Positions 47,008 through 55,775 are shown, counted from the first letter of the stretch. The stretch is DNA of 64,000 bases from a bacterium (GCA_021832345.1 JAKBKY010000002.1:186001-250000); one strand, 5' to 3'. The notes: a model not told the origin generated them from the sequence alone. A program made the numbers and translations.

Positions 47008-48318
47008 ATGATCCTGGGCGGGCACTCGCTCGAACTCCTCGCTCTGCTTGCCCTGCTCGTGGTGGCGGCCTTCTTTGCCGCCTCCGAAGGGGCTTTAATC
47101 TCGATTTCGCGCCTGCGCGCTCGAACGTTGGTCGAACGCGACCAGCGCGGCAGCCGCGACGTGCAGAAGCTCGTCGACGATCGCCATTTCTTTCTCATGG
47201 CCATCCTCACGGGGAACACGATCGCCCTCTTAGCGGCCGATTCGCTGGCCACCGATCTCTTCATCAGGCTGGGCTACCCCCATGCCGCCGTCCTTTCGAC
47301 GGTCGCCATGACGATCGCGCTCTTGCTCTTCGGTGAGATTATCCCGAAGACCATTGCGGTGTCGGATGCCGAGCGCTGGGCCCTACGGTTGGGCCCGCCG
47401 ATGCGGCTGGTGGCGTTTCTGCTGCTACCGCTGGTGCGCTTTGAATTGGCCTTCACCGAATTCGTGCTGCGGCCGTTTGGGATCAAACATGCCGCACAGC
47501 TCTTCGTGACCGAGGATGACATTCGGACGCTCGTCAACGTCGGTGCGGAACAACGCGTCATCGAAGAGCAGGAACGCGAGATGATTCACTCGGTCATCGA
47601 GTTCGGAGACACGATCGTTCGGGAGATCATGACCCCGCGCCCGGAGATGATCGCGATCTCGATCGACGAATCACCACGCCGCGCCTTGGACCTGGTGATC
47701 GCTGAGGGCTACTCGAAACTGCCGGTCTATCAAGAATCCAAAGACGATATCGTCGGCGTCGTTCACGATCGCGAACTGCTCATCGCACTTGCAAACGGCA
47801 CCCTCGCGCATACCAGTCTGCGCGCGCTCATGCGCCCCGTTGTCCACGTGCCGGAGACGAAGAAGCTCGCCGATCTTCTTCGCGAGATGCAGCGCGACAA
47901 GTTTTCCATGGCCATCGTCGTCGACGAGTACGGCGGTACCGCCGGCCTGGTTACCATGGAGGATCTGCTGGAAGAGATCGTCGGAGAAATTCGAGACGAG
48001 CACGACGAAGATGAGCAGGAAGAGATCCGGATTCTCTCCGACCGCGAAGCGCTGGTGGATGCGGGAACGAACATCGATGATGTCAACGAGAAACTCGGGG
48101 TCGCGCTTTCGACCGAGGACTTCGAGACGATCGGCGGGTATACGGTAGGACTCTTCGGTAGGCTCCCGATCGAAGGCGAAGAAGTGGCTGCCGATGCTCA
48201 TACGCGCTTGCGCGTCGAACGGACGCGGGGTAGACGGATTCTGACTGTACGCGTCTACACGAACGGCGCTCCGGAGGCGCAGACGCAGGCTGACGGCACA
48301 CCGCTTTCGACACCGTGA
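47008..48318 (+). CDS. HlyC/CorC-family protein (CNNM, CBS pair, CorC domains)
   Basis: The order is an N-terminal DUF21/CNNM membrane domain ([30 protein letters not shown]), a CBS pair ([35 protein letters not shown]) and a C-terminal CorC/transporter-associated domain ([13 protein letters not shown]). The family is linked with Mg/Co efflux. It holds the place of cdd-era in the Bacillus order. 436 aa. Confidence 0.92.
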   Translation: MILGGHSLELLALLALLVVAAFFAASEGALISISRLRARTLVERDQRGSRDVQKLVDDRHFFLMAILTGNTIALLAADSLATDLFIRLGYPHAAVLSTVAMTIALLLFGEIIPKTIAVSDAERWALRLGPPMRLVAFLLLPLVRFELAFTEFVLRPFGIKHAAQLFVTEDDIRTLVNVGAEQRVIEEQEREMIHSVIEFGDTIVREIMTPRPEMIAISIDESPRRALDLVIAEGYSKLPVYQESKDDIVGVVHDRELLIALANGTLAHTSLRALMRPVVHVPETKKLADLLREMQRDKFSMAIVVDEYGGTAGLVTMEDLLEEIVGEIRDEHDEDEQEEIRILSDREALVDAGTNIDDVNEKLGVALSTEDFETIGGYTVGLFGRLPIEGEEVAADAHTRLRVERTRGRRILTVRVYTNGAPEAQTQADGTPLSTP

Positions 48319-49067
48319 GCCGGTCGCGCCGCTTCTCTACCGCTGGAATCGTGCTGCGTGCGCGACCGCTCGGCGAAGCCGACCGGATCGTGACGCTCTT
48401 CACGCAAGAGTACGGCAAACTCGATGCCCTGGCCAAGGGTGCACGGCGGCAACGTAGCGCGTTGAGCGGCCGGCTTGAGTTTGCCAACGCTTGCCGCTTC
48501 GAGATGCATCGCGGACGCACGCTGGATATCATCGTTTCAGCGCAGATCCTGGCCGTCTACTGGCAGCGGTTGTTGGAGCCGGCTACCTACGCCGCCGCGC
48601 AGGTAGTGGTGGAGTTGGTCGATATGTTCTGCGAGCCGGAGTTGGCGCTGCCCGAGGTCTATGCGCTCTTGAGCGGTGCCTTAGCCGCTATGACCACCTG
48701 CGGCGACGCGTTGGCGCTTCTAACCCGCTTCGAACTGCGTCTGCTCGATGCCCTAGGCTTCGCTCCGCCGACCGACGCATGCATCGCCTGCGGTGCGCCG
48801 CTGCCTGCCGGGGCCTTTCTCGACGCGCAGGCGGGCGGGTTTCTGGGACCGGAGTGTCACCAAGCGTGGCAATCCTTGCCTAGTCTAGACGCCGATGACA
48901 TGGCGAATATTGCGGCACTTGCGGCACCACGAGGGGGAGCGGTGCGAGCGGCGCTCTTGGCACGTCCTCGAGTGGCCGGCGCCATCGACAGCTTGGTCGA
49001 TCACCACCTTGGGAAGCCGCGCAAAGCGGGAGCGCATGCCCGCGCCTTCGTACGAGGCACGGCGTGA
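48315..49067 (+). CDS. recO: DNA repair protein RecO
   Basis: The N-terminal OB fold reads STAGIVLRARPLGEADRIVTLF and KLDALAKGARRQRSAL. The zinc Cys lie in ACIACGAPLP and LGPECH. RecO loads RecA onto single strands with RecR. 250 aa; GTG 48315 overlaps the upstream TGA, and its own end overlaps ruvX. Confidence 0.9.
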   Translation: MSRSRRFSTAGIVLRARPLGEADRIVTLFTQEYGKLDALAKGARRQRSALSGRLEFANACRFEMHRGRTLDIIVSAQILAVYWQRLLEPATYAAAQVVVELVDMFCEPELALPEVYALLSGALAAMTTCGDALALLTRFELRLLDALGFAPPTDACIACGAPLPAGAFLDAQAGGFLGPECHQAWQSLPSLDADDMANIAALAAPRGGAVRAALLARPRVAGAIDSLVDHHLGKPRKAGAHARAFVRGTA

Positions 49068-49489
49068 GCGTCTTGGCTTTGGACGTCGGTGAGCGCCGTA
49101 TCGGCGTTGCCGTCTCCGATCCGGCGCGACACTATGCATTGCCCGTCGGGGTGATCGATCGCACGAACCTGCAAGCCGATCTCAAAGAGATCGCTGCGTA
49201 TCTGCAGTCCTATGACGCGCAGGAACTTGTGGTCGGAGATCCCGTTACGCTGCGGGGTGAACGGGGGTTCGCCGCGGAGAAGATCGACCGATTCGTTGGG
49301 CGTTTGGCAGAGATCTTCCACGGGCCCATCCATCGCGTGGACGAGCGATTGACGACTGCGGCCGCCACCAAAACCCTGATCGCGGCGGACGTTTCGCGCA
49401 GCAAGCGTAAACGCGTTGTCGACAAGCTTGCCGCCGCACTGATCCTGGAAGCATTTTTGGCTCGCCGTCGGCTTGGGAGCGACGCATGA
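49064..49489 (+). CDS. ruvX: YqgF/RuvX family nuclease (pre-16S rRNA nuclease)
   Basis: The RNase H-like core has the first Asp in LALDVGERRIGVAVSDP, ELVVGDPVTLRGERG, and DERLTTAAATKTLI. It processes 16S rRNA ends. 141 aa; GTG 49064 overlaps the recO stop and the end overlaps mltG by 4 bp. In Bacillus the homologue (yrrK) also neighbours mltG and a DUF1292 gene. Confidence 0.92.
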   Translation: MSVLALDVGERRIGVAVSDPARHYALPVGVIDRTNLQADLKEIAAYLQSYDAQELVVGDPVTLRGERGFAAEKIDRFVGRLAEIFHGPIHRVDERLTTAAATKTLIAADVSRSKRKRVVDKLAAALILEAFLARRRLGSDA

Positions 49490-50481
49490 CGCGCCTGCGC
49501 GGTATGCGCCGTGTCCTGGTGGGGGCATTGATCGCCGTCGTCCTTGCAGCCGGCGTCGGCTGGTACGTGTTGGCCGGTGCGCAGGCCCTGCCGGCCCGGC
49601 GTACCGACGTGATCATCCCGCGTGGGCTCACGTTCGCGCAGATCATCGTGCGTCTGCAGCGCAGCCGCGTCGTAGGCAGTGCCCTGCCGCTGCGCCTTCT
49701 CGCACGGCTGCGCGGCGTCGAGGATGAGGTCCGCGCCGGCGAGTACCGTTTCGCTCCACACTTGAGCGCGGCGCAGGTCTTGAGCGCGCTCCTGCACGGT
49801 GGGGCACAGACCGCCGCGTGGGTAACGATTCCGGAGGGATTCACCGCCAAACAGATCGCGGCGCGCCTGGCGGCCGATGGCATCGGCAGTGCGCAAGCAT
49901 ACGAGGCCGCCTTCATGCGCGATACGCTCGTTGTGGACGGTACGCTCACAAAGAATCTGGAGGGCTTCCTCTTTCCGGATACGTACCTGATTCCGCTTGG
50001 CGCCTCGCCGCGCGAGGTGGTTCGTATCTTAACGAGCCAGTTTTTCAAAGAGCTTCCCAGGCATGCGGGACGGTTGGCCGCTCGGCTGGGGTACAGCGTT
50101 CCCCAGGTGGTGACGGTTGCATCCCTGATCGAACGTGAGGCAAAGGTTGAGAGTGAACGATCGATCATGGCGGGTGTATACTATAACCGGCTACGGATCG
50201 GTATGCCCCTGCAGGTCGATGCGACGATCGAGTATGCGCTGGCGCACCATGCCAGCGTCGTAACGCTGCATGATCTTCGCATCAACTCGCCGTACAACAC
50301 CTACGAGCACCTTGGGTTGCCCCCAACGCCGATCGCCAATCCCGGGCGAGAATCGCTGGAGGCTGCCTTCCATCCGGCGAAGACTCCGTATCTCTACTAC
50401 GTCTACAAGGGCCACGGCCGCCATGCCTTCGCTCGGACTCTGGCTCAGCAGAATGCCAACGTCGCAAAGTATCTCAAATAG
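49486..50481 (+). CDS. mltG: Endolytic murein transglycosylase MltG
   Basis: One N-terminal helix anchors a LysM-like and YceG domain. Signatures are LEGFLFPDTYLIP and the catalytic-Glu ASLIEREAKVESER, then LPPTPIANPGRESLEAA. MltG ends growing glycan strands. 331 aa; ATG 49486. Confidence 0.93.
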   Translation: MTRLRGMRRVLVGALIAVVLAAGVGWYVLAGAQALPARRTDVIIPRGLTFAQIIVRLQRSRVVGSALPLRLLARLRGVEDEVRAGEYRFAPHLSAAQVLSALLHGGAQTAAWVTIPEGFTAKQIAARLAADGIGSAQAYEAAFMRDTLVVDGTLTKNLEGFLFPDTYLIPLGASPREVVRILTSQFFKELPRHAGRLAARLGYSVPQVVTVASLIEREAKVESERSIMAGVYYNRLRIGMPLQVDATIEYALAHHASVVTLHDLRINSPYNTYEHLGLPPTPIANPGRESLEAAFHPAKTPYLYYVYKGHGRHAFARTLAQQNANVAKYLK

Positions 50482-50491
50482 GAGCACAGCC

Positions 50492-50788
50492 ATGTCTTCC
50501 AATAACGGCGACGGTTCGCCACGAGGCCCGCTCGAACTCAAAGAGGTTCTGCAGATCGAAACCGACGAAGGGCAGACGCTGGCCTTCGAAGTCGTCGGCG
50601 TACTGGAAGACCCTGACGATAGTGCGTCCTATGCGGTCTTGATGCATGAAGGCGAGGATGATGAAGAGCAAGAGTTCATCGTCACCGACATGCAGGGGAA
50701 CCTGCTCGAAGACGACGAGCTGGCACAGGATATTCTGGACGAGTTCCTTGTCTTCGCCGAAGAGGCCGGCGACTCAGGAGAAGGCTAA
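50492..50788 (+). CDS. DUF1292-family acidic protein
   Basis: The 98-aa acidic protein has the DUF1292 core ELKEVLQIETDEGQTLAFEV and YAVLMHEGEDDEEQEF. AGGAG precedes ATG 50492. The ruvX-mltG-DUF1292 set is conserved in Gram-positives. Its TAA is also the first base of the next frame's ATT. Confidence 0.85.
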   Translation: MSSNNGDGSPRGPLELKEVLQIETDEGQTLAFEVVGVLEDPDDSASYAVLMHEGEDDEEQEFIVTDMQGNLLEDDELAQDILDEFLVFAEEAGDSGEG

Positions 50789-51921
50789 TTCGCGTCCTGT
50801 TCCTATGCGCTAACGTGGGAGTCGGGCACGTTGCGGCCGCGCGCGCCATTGGCGCCGCCCTGCGCGAGCGGAACCCTGATGTGGAGATCGACGAGGTTGA
50901 CTCCTACGAGTACGCAGCGCTGGTCGTTTCGCGGATCGTCTCCGACGGCTACGTGCGCATGGTTACGACGGTCCCACAGATGTATCGCTACGTCTATCAC
51001 CGGGCCGAGCGCGCGAGCCACGTCGGTCCGCTCCGCGCCTGGGCACATCAGTTCACGGCGAGTAACCTGCGTCCGCTCCTGCAGCGTTTGCGCCCCGATG
51101 CAGTCGTCTGTACGCATGCCTTTCCATGCGGAGCGATGGCCGAATATCAGCGCCGATACGCCGACGCGCCCCCAGTCGTGGGCGTCGTCACGGACTACGC
51201 TCTGCATGCTTTCTGGGTGCATCGATCGATCGACGCATATGCCGTGGCGACGCCCGAGTTAGCGCAGCAACTGCGCGTCTTAGGGTTGCCTCCCGATCGG
51301 GTTGCGGCGACTGGAATCCCGGTTCATCCACGGTTTGCTGCAGCGGTCCTACCTCAGGCGCGCCACGACCTCGGTTTGCCGCTGGATCGCCGCGTGGTCC
51401 TCGTGATGGGCGGAGGGCTTGGCATCGGGCCGCTGGCGCGTGTGCTCAAGGCGCTCGACGATTGCCGCGAGCCGATCTGCGCCGTGGCACTCGTCGGCAA
51501 CAATGAGCCATTGCGGCGACGCCTCGTTCGAGCCGCCGACGCCCTGGGTTATCCCGTGCGCGTCGTGCCGTTCGTTGAAAATGTTGAGACCTATATGCGC
51601 GTCGCCGATCTCCTCGTCACCAAGCCCGGCGGCTTGACCCTCGCCGAAGCGCTCGTCACGGGCGTGCCGCTTGTCTTAGTTCATCCGTTGCCGGGCCAAG
51701 AAGAGCGCAACGCGGCGGTCGTGGTGGCCGGGGGCGCGGCGGTGCGCGCACCGCGAGTTGACGGAGTCGGCGAACTCGTCTCCACGCTTCTGCGCAACCC
51801 ATGGCGCCTGCGCGCGATGTGCATCGCTGCACAGACGCTGGCGCAGCCCCACGCCGCCGAGCGCATCGCCGACATCGTCATGAACCTGGCACCTCATCCG
51901 CAAGGAGTGGTTGTTGCATGA
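50788..51921 (+). CDS. MurG/MGDG-synthase-like GT28 glycosyltransferase, likely ATT start
   Basis: The protein has an N-terminal GxGH loop (VLFLCANVGVGHVAAARA) and a C-terminal donor loop LVTKPGGLTLAEALVTGVP. It should make glycolipid from a nucleotide sugar. The first usual start, GTG 50815, would remove the first beta strand. ATT 50788 has AGGAGAAGG directly upstream at 7 nt and overlaps the previous TAA, so it is the better start; CTG 50797 is possible. 377 aa. Confidence 0.8.
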   Translation: MRVLFLCANVGVGHVAAARAIGAALRERNPDVEIDEVDSYEYAALVVSRIVSDGYVRMVTTVPQMYRYVYHRAERASHVGPLRAWAHQFTASNLRPLLQRLRPDAVVCTHAFPCGAMAEYQRRYADAPPVVGVVTDYALHAFWVHRSIDAYAVATPELAQQLRVLGLPPDRVAATGIPVHPRFAAAVLPQARHDLGLPLDRRVVLVMGGGLGIGPLARVLKALDDCREPICAVALVGNNEPLRRRLVRAADALGYPVRVVPFVENVETYMRVADLLVTKPGGLTLAEALVTGVPLVLVHPLPGQEERNAAVVVAGGAAVRAPRVDGVGELVSTLLRNPWRLRAMCIAAQTLAQPHAAERIADIVMNLAPHPQGVVVA

Positions 51922-52508
51922 AACTCCCTTCCAACAGATGGTACGCGTTTTGGCTCGCGCTCGTGCGCATCTATGCAGGGCTGTTTTGGCTCTCGCACGG
52001 CGTACCGAAGTTCCTGGATTCGGCAGCCTTCATGCCGCCGAACGGCTATCTTCCACAGTTTATCGCTCATGCGCAGACCCATACGTCGGGCTGGTACCAC
52101 GGCTTTCTCGTCGGCGTCGTCGCCCCCAACATTGGGATCTTTGCCGAACTTGTTCGACTCGGTGAGGTGTTGGTCGGCTGCTCCCTGCTCTTCGGTTTGT
52201 TTACGCGCCTAGGCGGAGCGTTTGGCGTGCTGCTGGCACTCAACGAGCTCGCTGCGAAAGGCGGGCTGACCTCGTTTGGCGTGCTGGGAGGGATGGGCGT
52301 CGTGGCCCTAGTGCTCTCGGCGATTAACGTCGTTCTGCCGACGGGGAGGATGCTCGGCATCGATGCATTGCTGGGCCATCCGGGCGTGGCCGCAGCGGCA
52401 CGGATCGCCCAGCCGCCACACGTCGACGCGGAGTTGGTGGAGGAGCCCGAACCGGCGGTTGCCGGTTCCGACGTTTCGCGAGGTTCCGGCGAGGGCCCCG
52501 TGGTATAG
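51918..52508 (+). CDS. DoxX-family membrane protein
   Basis: Four helices with the DoxX pattern LVRIYAGLFWLSHGVPKF, LVRLGEVLVGCSLLFGLFTRLGG and LALNELAAKGG. DoxX relatives take part in redox or thiosulfate chemistry; the role here is unclear. AAGGAG precedes ATG 51918, which overlaps the upstream TGA. The C-terminal 40 aa are acidic and variable. 196 aa. Confidence 0.8.
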   Translation: MKLPSNRWYAFWLALVRIYAGLFWLSHGVPKFLDSAAFMPPNGYLPQFIAHAQTHTSGWYHGFLVGVVAPNIGIFAELVRLGEVLVGCSLLFGLFTRLGGAFGVLLALNELAAKGGLTSFGVLGGMGVVALVLSAINVVLPTGRMLGIDALLGHPGVAAAARIAQPPHVDAELVEEPEPAVAGSDVSRGSGEGPVV

Positions 52509-52509
52509 T
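52504..52509 (+). promoter_or_regulatory. -10 element of tRNA-Ser (TATAGT)
   Basis: TGGTATAGT gives an extended -10 at the end of the DoxX gene, 17 nt before the tRNA. No clear -35 is seen. Confidence 0.4.
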
Positions 52510-52525
52510 GCTCGCGGTCCGCAGT

Positions 52526-52615
52526 GGAGAGATGGCCGAGCGGCTGAAGGCGGCGGTTTGCTAAACCGTTATACGACGTCAAGTTGTATCGAGGGTTCGA
52601 ATCCCTCTCTCTCCG
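52526..52615 (+). tRNA. tRNA-Ser (GCT)
   Basis: A type II tRNA: acceptor GGAGAGA pairs with TCTCTCC, anticodon loop TTTGCTAAA has GCT, a variable arm and GAGGG-TTCGAAT-CCCTC T-arm. Discriminator G; CCA not encoded. Confidence 0.95.
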
Positions 52616-52688
52616 AGTGCGGTTTGTACCGGGAGGGATCGGTGCCGGAGAGTCGTAATCGGGCAGCGGTGCTCGGCGCGGTGCGCAT

Positions 52689-52762
52689 GCGGTCGTAGCT
52701 CAATTGGATAGAGCAACAGGCTACGAACTTGTAGGTTGGGGGTTCGAGTCCCTCCGACCGCA
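52689..52762 (+). tRNA. tRNA-Arg (ACG)
   Basis: Acceptor GCGGTCG pairs with CGACCGC; the D-arm is GCTC/GAGC; the anticodon loop CTACGAA has ACG, which needs TadA to become ICG. T-arm GGGGG-TTCGAGT-CCCTC has one G-T pair. tadA lies 2.4 kb away. Confidence 0.95.
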
Positions 52763-52779
52763 GGCTATGCATCTCGCCT

Positions 52780-52900
52780 TCATTCGTTGCTTTGCACGAC
52801 GCTGGTTTTAGTGTCTCTTCGGGATGAAGATGATGGTGCTGAGCTGATGAACTACTCCACCTAACGCGATGCGTACAGGGTGGAGTTTCGTGTTGCTCAC
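52780..52900 (-). ncRNA. Candidate TnpB omega RNA / right end
   Basis: On the minus strand, sequence after the tnpB stop holds an ACTCCACC/GGTGGAGT 8-bp stem (52854-52861 and 52879-52886) and an unpaired stretch toward the tRNA-Arg end. In IS605 systems the guide RNA overlaps the tnpB 3' end and reads into the flank. Ends here are estimates. Confidence 0.35.
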
Positions 52901-54135
52901 GCGGATTGCGCGAGGCACCCGGTCGGTTCCCGGCCGGCGATGGTTCGGTATGCTGCCAGGAGCATACAAACAGACCACCAGAGATTCACACGCGCAGCGT
53001 TCTGATCGCGCGAGAGGATTAAGCCGCAGGCGCAAATGTGCATCCGTTCGGAGAGCGCTTTCTTGCGCTGTTTCCAACAGCCGGAGCACGTCTGGCTTGG
53101 CTTGACCTTACGCGATGGAACCTCGATGAACGCAATACCAGCCTCTGCCGCTTTGTATCGAATCATATCGAGAGATTTGCGTGGAGCGGTGGCGAGAATC
53201 TCACGATTCAAGCCTGCCTTTTGGGCGACATTGCGCCCAGGGGATTCGATTGTTCCTTTCGCCGATCGGGTCATGTTCTTGATCGCGAGCGTCTCGGTGG
53301 CGATCAGCCACGACTGTGCGACGATCTTTGCCGATTGTTGGCGCAGGAAGTCCAACCGCTTGGCGGCGGTCTTGCGATGGATCGCGGCGACGGGGAGGCG
53401 AGCCTTCGCGCGGTTCTTCGAGCGCTTGGCCTTGCGCGCGAGGTTCTGTTGCGCGGACTCTAGCGCGGCCTGCGCCTGCCGCGTGAAGCGCGGATTCTCA
53501 ATGGCCGAAAAGGTCGCGTTTTCATGCGCGATGGTGGCAAACGTCTCAACACCCCAATCCAGACCGATCGCCTGCGTTCCGCCCGTTCGCTGCGGTCGGC
53601 ACGAAACCGAGAGCGAGGCGTACCAGCGTCCGGCCTTACGCTGGATTTCGCAGGTCTTCGCATCGCCCGGCGTACGAGCGCGACCGCGTACGGAGATCGT
53701 GCCGATGCCCGAGAGACGCAGCTTGCCGTGCCGGTTGCCGTCTCCAGGCGTGAACCGGAAGCCATCGCCGTGCGTCTTGTATCCCCAGCCGGAGAAGCGG
53801 TCGAAGGCTTTGAAACGCGGGAATCCCGGCGTCGCGCCGTTTTTGCAACGCGAGAAGAAAGCCTGAAAGGCGAGGTGCAAACGGTGCAGCGTCACCTGGG
53901 CCGACTGCGCGTTCAGTGCAGCGTAACGTTCGTCAGCGGCGCGCAACTCGGTAAGATCGCGCGACTGGTCGTATGCTGACAGGCTCTTACGTTGCAGCCT
54001 CCAGGCGGCGATCCGCTGTTCGAGTGCCGCGTTATAGAGCCGCTGGTGCAGGCCGAGCATATCCAAGAGTGCCGCTTCCTGCGAGCGCGAGGGATAGAGA
54101 CGATAGACGACCTTGCGCGAGACGGCGGACTCCAC
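52897..54135 (-). CDS. tnpB: TnpB RNA-guided nuclease
   Basis: The RuvC-type triad is present: Asp in IGLDWGVETFATI, Glu in LIATETLAIKNM and Asp in LSRDQNAARVN. The zinc ribbon reads QTCSGCWKQ... ICACG. The N-terminal YRLYPSRSQEAAL and helix-turn-helix-like region are family-typical. TnpB cuts DNA at a site set by its omega RNA. GTG 54135 starts MESAVSRKVVYRLYP; 412 aa looks intact. Confidence 0.9.
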   Translation of the reverse strand: MESAVSRKVVYRLYPSRSQEAALLDMLGLHQRLYNAALEQRIAAWRLQRKSLSAYDQSRDLTELRAADERYAALNAQSAQVTLHRLHLAFQAFFSRCKNGATPGFPRFKAFDRFSGWGYKTHGDGFRFTPGDGNRHGKLRLSGIGTISVRGRARTPGDAKTCEIQRKAGRWYASLSVSCRPQRTGGTQAIGLDWGVETFATIAHENATFSAIENPRFTRQAQAALESAQQNLARKAKRSKNRAKARLPVAAIHRKTAAKRLDFLRQQSAKIVAQSWLIATETLAIKNMTRSAKGTIESPGRNVAQKAGLNREILATAPRKSLDMIRYKAAEAGIAFIEVPSRKVKPSQTCSGCWKQRKKALSERMHICACGLILSRDQNAARVNLWWSVCMLLAAYRTIAGREPTGCLAQSA

Positions 54136-54153
54136 ATTCTCAGCATACCAGGC

Positions 54154-54179
54154 CCGAGTGCCAACACGGTGGCATTCGG
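54154..54179. repeat. Subterminal hairpin upstream of tnpB (left end)
   Basis: CCGAGTGCCA and TGGCATTCGG pair over 10 bp with one G-T pair and a 6-nt loop, 19 bp before the tnpB start. Such a hairpin is typical of IS200/IS605 left ends. Confidence 0.5.
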
Positions 54180-54259
54180 TGAGCGCCCTGCTGGGCACTG
54201 CGGCGCTTCACCACCAGCCAACGCCGGGAGACGCCGTATGGTTGGAGCACTGCGCCGCT

Positions 54260-54607
54260 TCAGGGGTAGTCGAAGTCGATGCGTTTGAAGCCACGGAGAA
54301 AGTCTAAGCCGATCAGGACGTTGCGACCGGTAAAGCCCCGAGAGATGCTCGTGTCCGACGCGACGTTGTGCAGGTCGACGCGATAGATGAGGCCGACCCG
54401 TTCCACGCTCCCTCGAGCCAGGACCCTGGTACCTCTCGTGGCGACTTCGCGCATGCGAAGTCCATGGAGTGAGCCGTCGTTGAACTGCCGGCCGACGTAC
54501 TGACGGTGGAGCGCCAAGAGCGCTTGGGCGCTCGCCGGCGCTGCCGGTACCGCGGCCGGGTGCCCAAGAAAAAGAAGCGCGCCGAAGAGCGCGAGGTATC
54601 GTTTCAC
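54260..54607 (-). CDS. Secreted protein with aspartyl-protease-like C-terminus, probably reduced
   Basis: GTG 54607 gives a signal peptide (MKRYLALFGALLFLGHPAAV). The C-terminus GRNVLIGLDFLRGFKRIDFDYP-type ending (GLDFLRGF, DFDYP) matches the tail of retropepsin-like aspartic proteases (GMDFLRRF...DYP). The catalytic D-S/T-G segment is absent. An internal deletion or a non-enzymatic relative are both possible. It abuts the TnpB element. Confidence 0.5.
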   Translation of the reverse strand: MKRYLALFGALLFLGHPAAVPAAPASAQALLALHRQYVGRQFNDGSLHGLRMREVATRGTRVLARGSVERVGLIYRVDLHNVASDTSISRGFTGRNVLIGLDFLRGFKRIDFDYP

Positions 54608-54722
54608 GAAGCGCTTGCTTTGGCGCGCGCGGCTTTTGCCCTGCTTCACGTGCCTTTTGGGGAGGCGCGGGGCGATAGGGGTTGAAACCAAGTCGGGCTC
54701 CTGGTAGATTACCGAAGGTCGC

Positions 54723-54794
54723 GGCTCGGTAGCTCAGTGGTAGAGCAGGGGACTCATAAGCCCTTGGTCGTAGGTTCGAGTCCTACCCGAGCCA
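54723..54794 (+). tRNA. tRNA-Met (CAT)
   Basis: Acceptor GGCTCGG pairs with CCGAGCC, D-arm GCTC/GAGC, loop CTCATAA has CAT, and T-arm GTAGG-TTCGAGT-CCTAC. It looks like an elongator tRNA-Met; the last pair of the anticodon stem is A-G. tRNA-Ile (k2C) is not excluded. Confidence 0.92.
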
Positions 54795-54836
54795 TGTGGG
54801 CCTCTGCGTAGGCCGCTCTTCGAAGGAACATGATCG

Positions 54837-55073
54837 ATGTCGACCATTCCGTGCGACTTCTGCCCTCATCCCGTCGATCGGACGCAGATGGAGGAGATTG
54901 AGATTTCGCACTACGTCCCGGATTCGTCCGGCGACGACCTCGCCTATGCGCGCACGTACTTTTTCGGGCATCCCGACTGCGTGCGCAAGTTCTACCGTAG
55001 CCTCGTCGACCACAAGTTAGATCTCTTCAAGCACATTCCAAACGCGGGCTCTCCATCCGACGGGCCTCGCTAA
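54837..55073 (+). CDS. Small protein with an N-terminal CxxC
   Basis: The 78-aa product starts MSTIPCDFCPHPVDRTQMEE and later has HPDCVRKFYRS, so a zinc site of the type C-x2-C...H-x2-C is possible. GAAGGA precedes ATG 54837. It sits between two tRNA genes and no family is recognised. Confidence 0.6.
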   Translation: MSTIPCDFCPHPVDRTQMEEIEISHYVPDSSGDDLAYARTYFFGHPDCVRKFYRSLVDHKLDLFKHIPNAGSPSDGPR

Positions 55074-55078
55074 CTCAT

Positions 55079-55152
<74 letters not shown>

Positions 55153-55169
55153 CCAAGAGACTGTACAAC

Positions 55170-55664
55170 ATGAACCACGCACGAGCCGACGAGCAGCATA
55201 TGCGCCGGGCGCTTGAACTAGCGCTGGCAGCACAGGCTGCCGGCGACGTGCCGGTGGGCGCGGTCTTGGTCTGCGGCGAGGTGGTCGTTGAGGCCTACAA
55301 CGAGAAGGAACGTCGCCCGGATGCCACGGCCCATGCTGAGATGTTGGCGCTCCAAGCTGCGGCCCAACGCTTGGGCGCCTGGCGTCTCTCGGGTGCGACG
55401 TTGTATGTCACCAAGGAGCCGTGCGTCATGTGCGCCGGCGCGGCGATCGCCGCGCGCATCAGCCGCCTGGTTTATGGGGCTGCCGATCCCAAGGGCGGGG
55501 CCGACGGCGGGGCGTTCGACATTCTACGGTCATCGCGGACCAACCATCGCATCGACGTGCACGGCGGCGTACTGGCCGCCGAAGCTTCAGCGCAGCTTGC
55601 GCGCTTCTTTCGCGATCGCCGAATCGAAGAGTCTTCGGCAGGGAACGGCGGTTGCTCGCGGTAG
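55170..55664 (+). CDS. tadA: tRNA-specific adenosine deaminase
   Basis: TadA turns A34 of tRNA-Arg(ACG) into inosine. The deaminase zinc site is HAEMLAL and PCVMCAGA, with VPVGAVLV upstream. 164 aa. ATG 55170 follows tRNA-Arg(CCG); the substrate tRNA lies upstream in the same cluster. Confidence 0.93.
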   Translation: MNHARADEQHMRRALELALAAQAAGDVPVGAVLVCGEVVVEAYNEKERRPDATAHAEMLALQAAAQRLGAWRLSGATLYVTKEPCVMCAGAAIAARISRLVYGAADPKGGADGGAFDILRSSRTNHRIDVHGGVLAAEASAQLARFFRDRRIEESSAGNGGCSR

Positions 55665-55684
55665 TATGGGCGCGGCCGGTTCAT

Positions 55685-55775
55685 GGAGAGGTGGTCGAGT
55701 GGTTGAAGGCACCCGCCTCGAAAGCGGGCAGACGTGTTGAGCGTCTCGAGAGTTCGAATCTCTCCCTCTCCGCCA
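55685..55775 (+). tRNA. tRNA-Ser (CGA)
   Basis: Acceptor GGAGAGG pairs with CCTCTCC, loop CCTCGAAAG has CGA, a long variable arm and GAGAG-TTCGAAT-CTCTC follow. Discriminator G and an encoded CCA end at 55775. Confidence 0.95.

Larger units (their letters stand above)
52770..54200 (-). mobile_element. IS605-type TnpB-only (IS1341-like) element
   Basis: A tnpB gene with subterminal hairpins on both sides (52854-52886 and 54154-54179) and no Y1 transposase tnpA. It lies between tRNA-Arg and an aspartyl-protease-like gene. Exact ends are not fixed, because these elements lack terminal repeats and target duplications. Confidence 0.5.
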
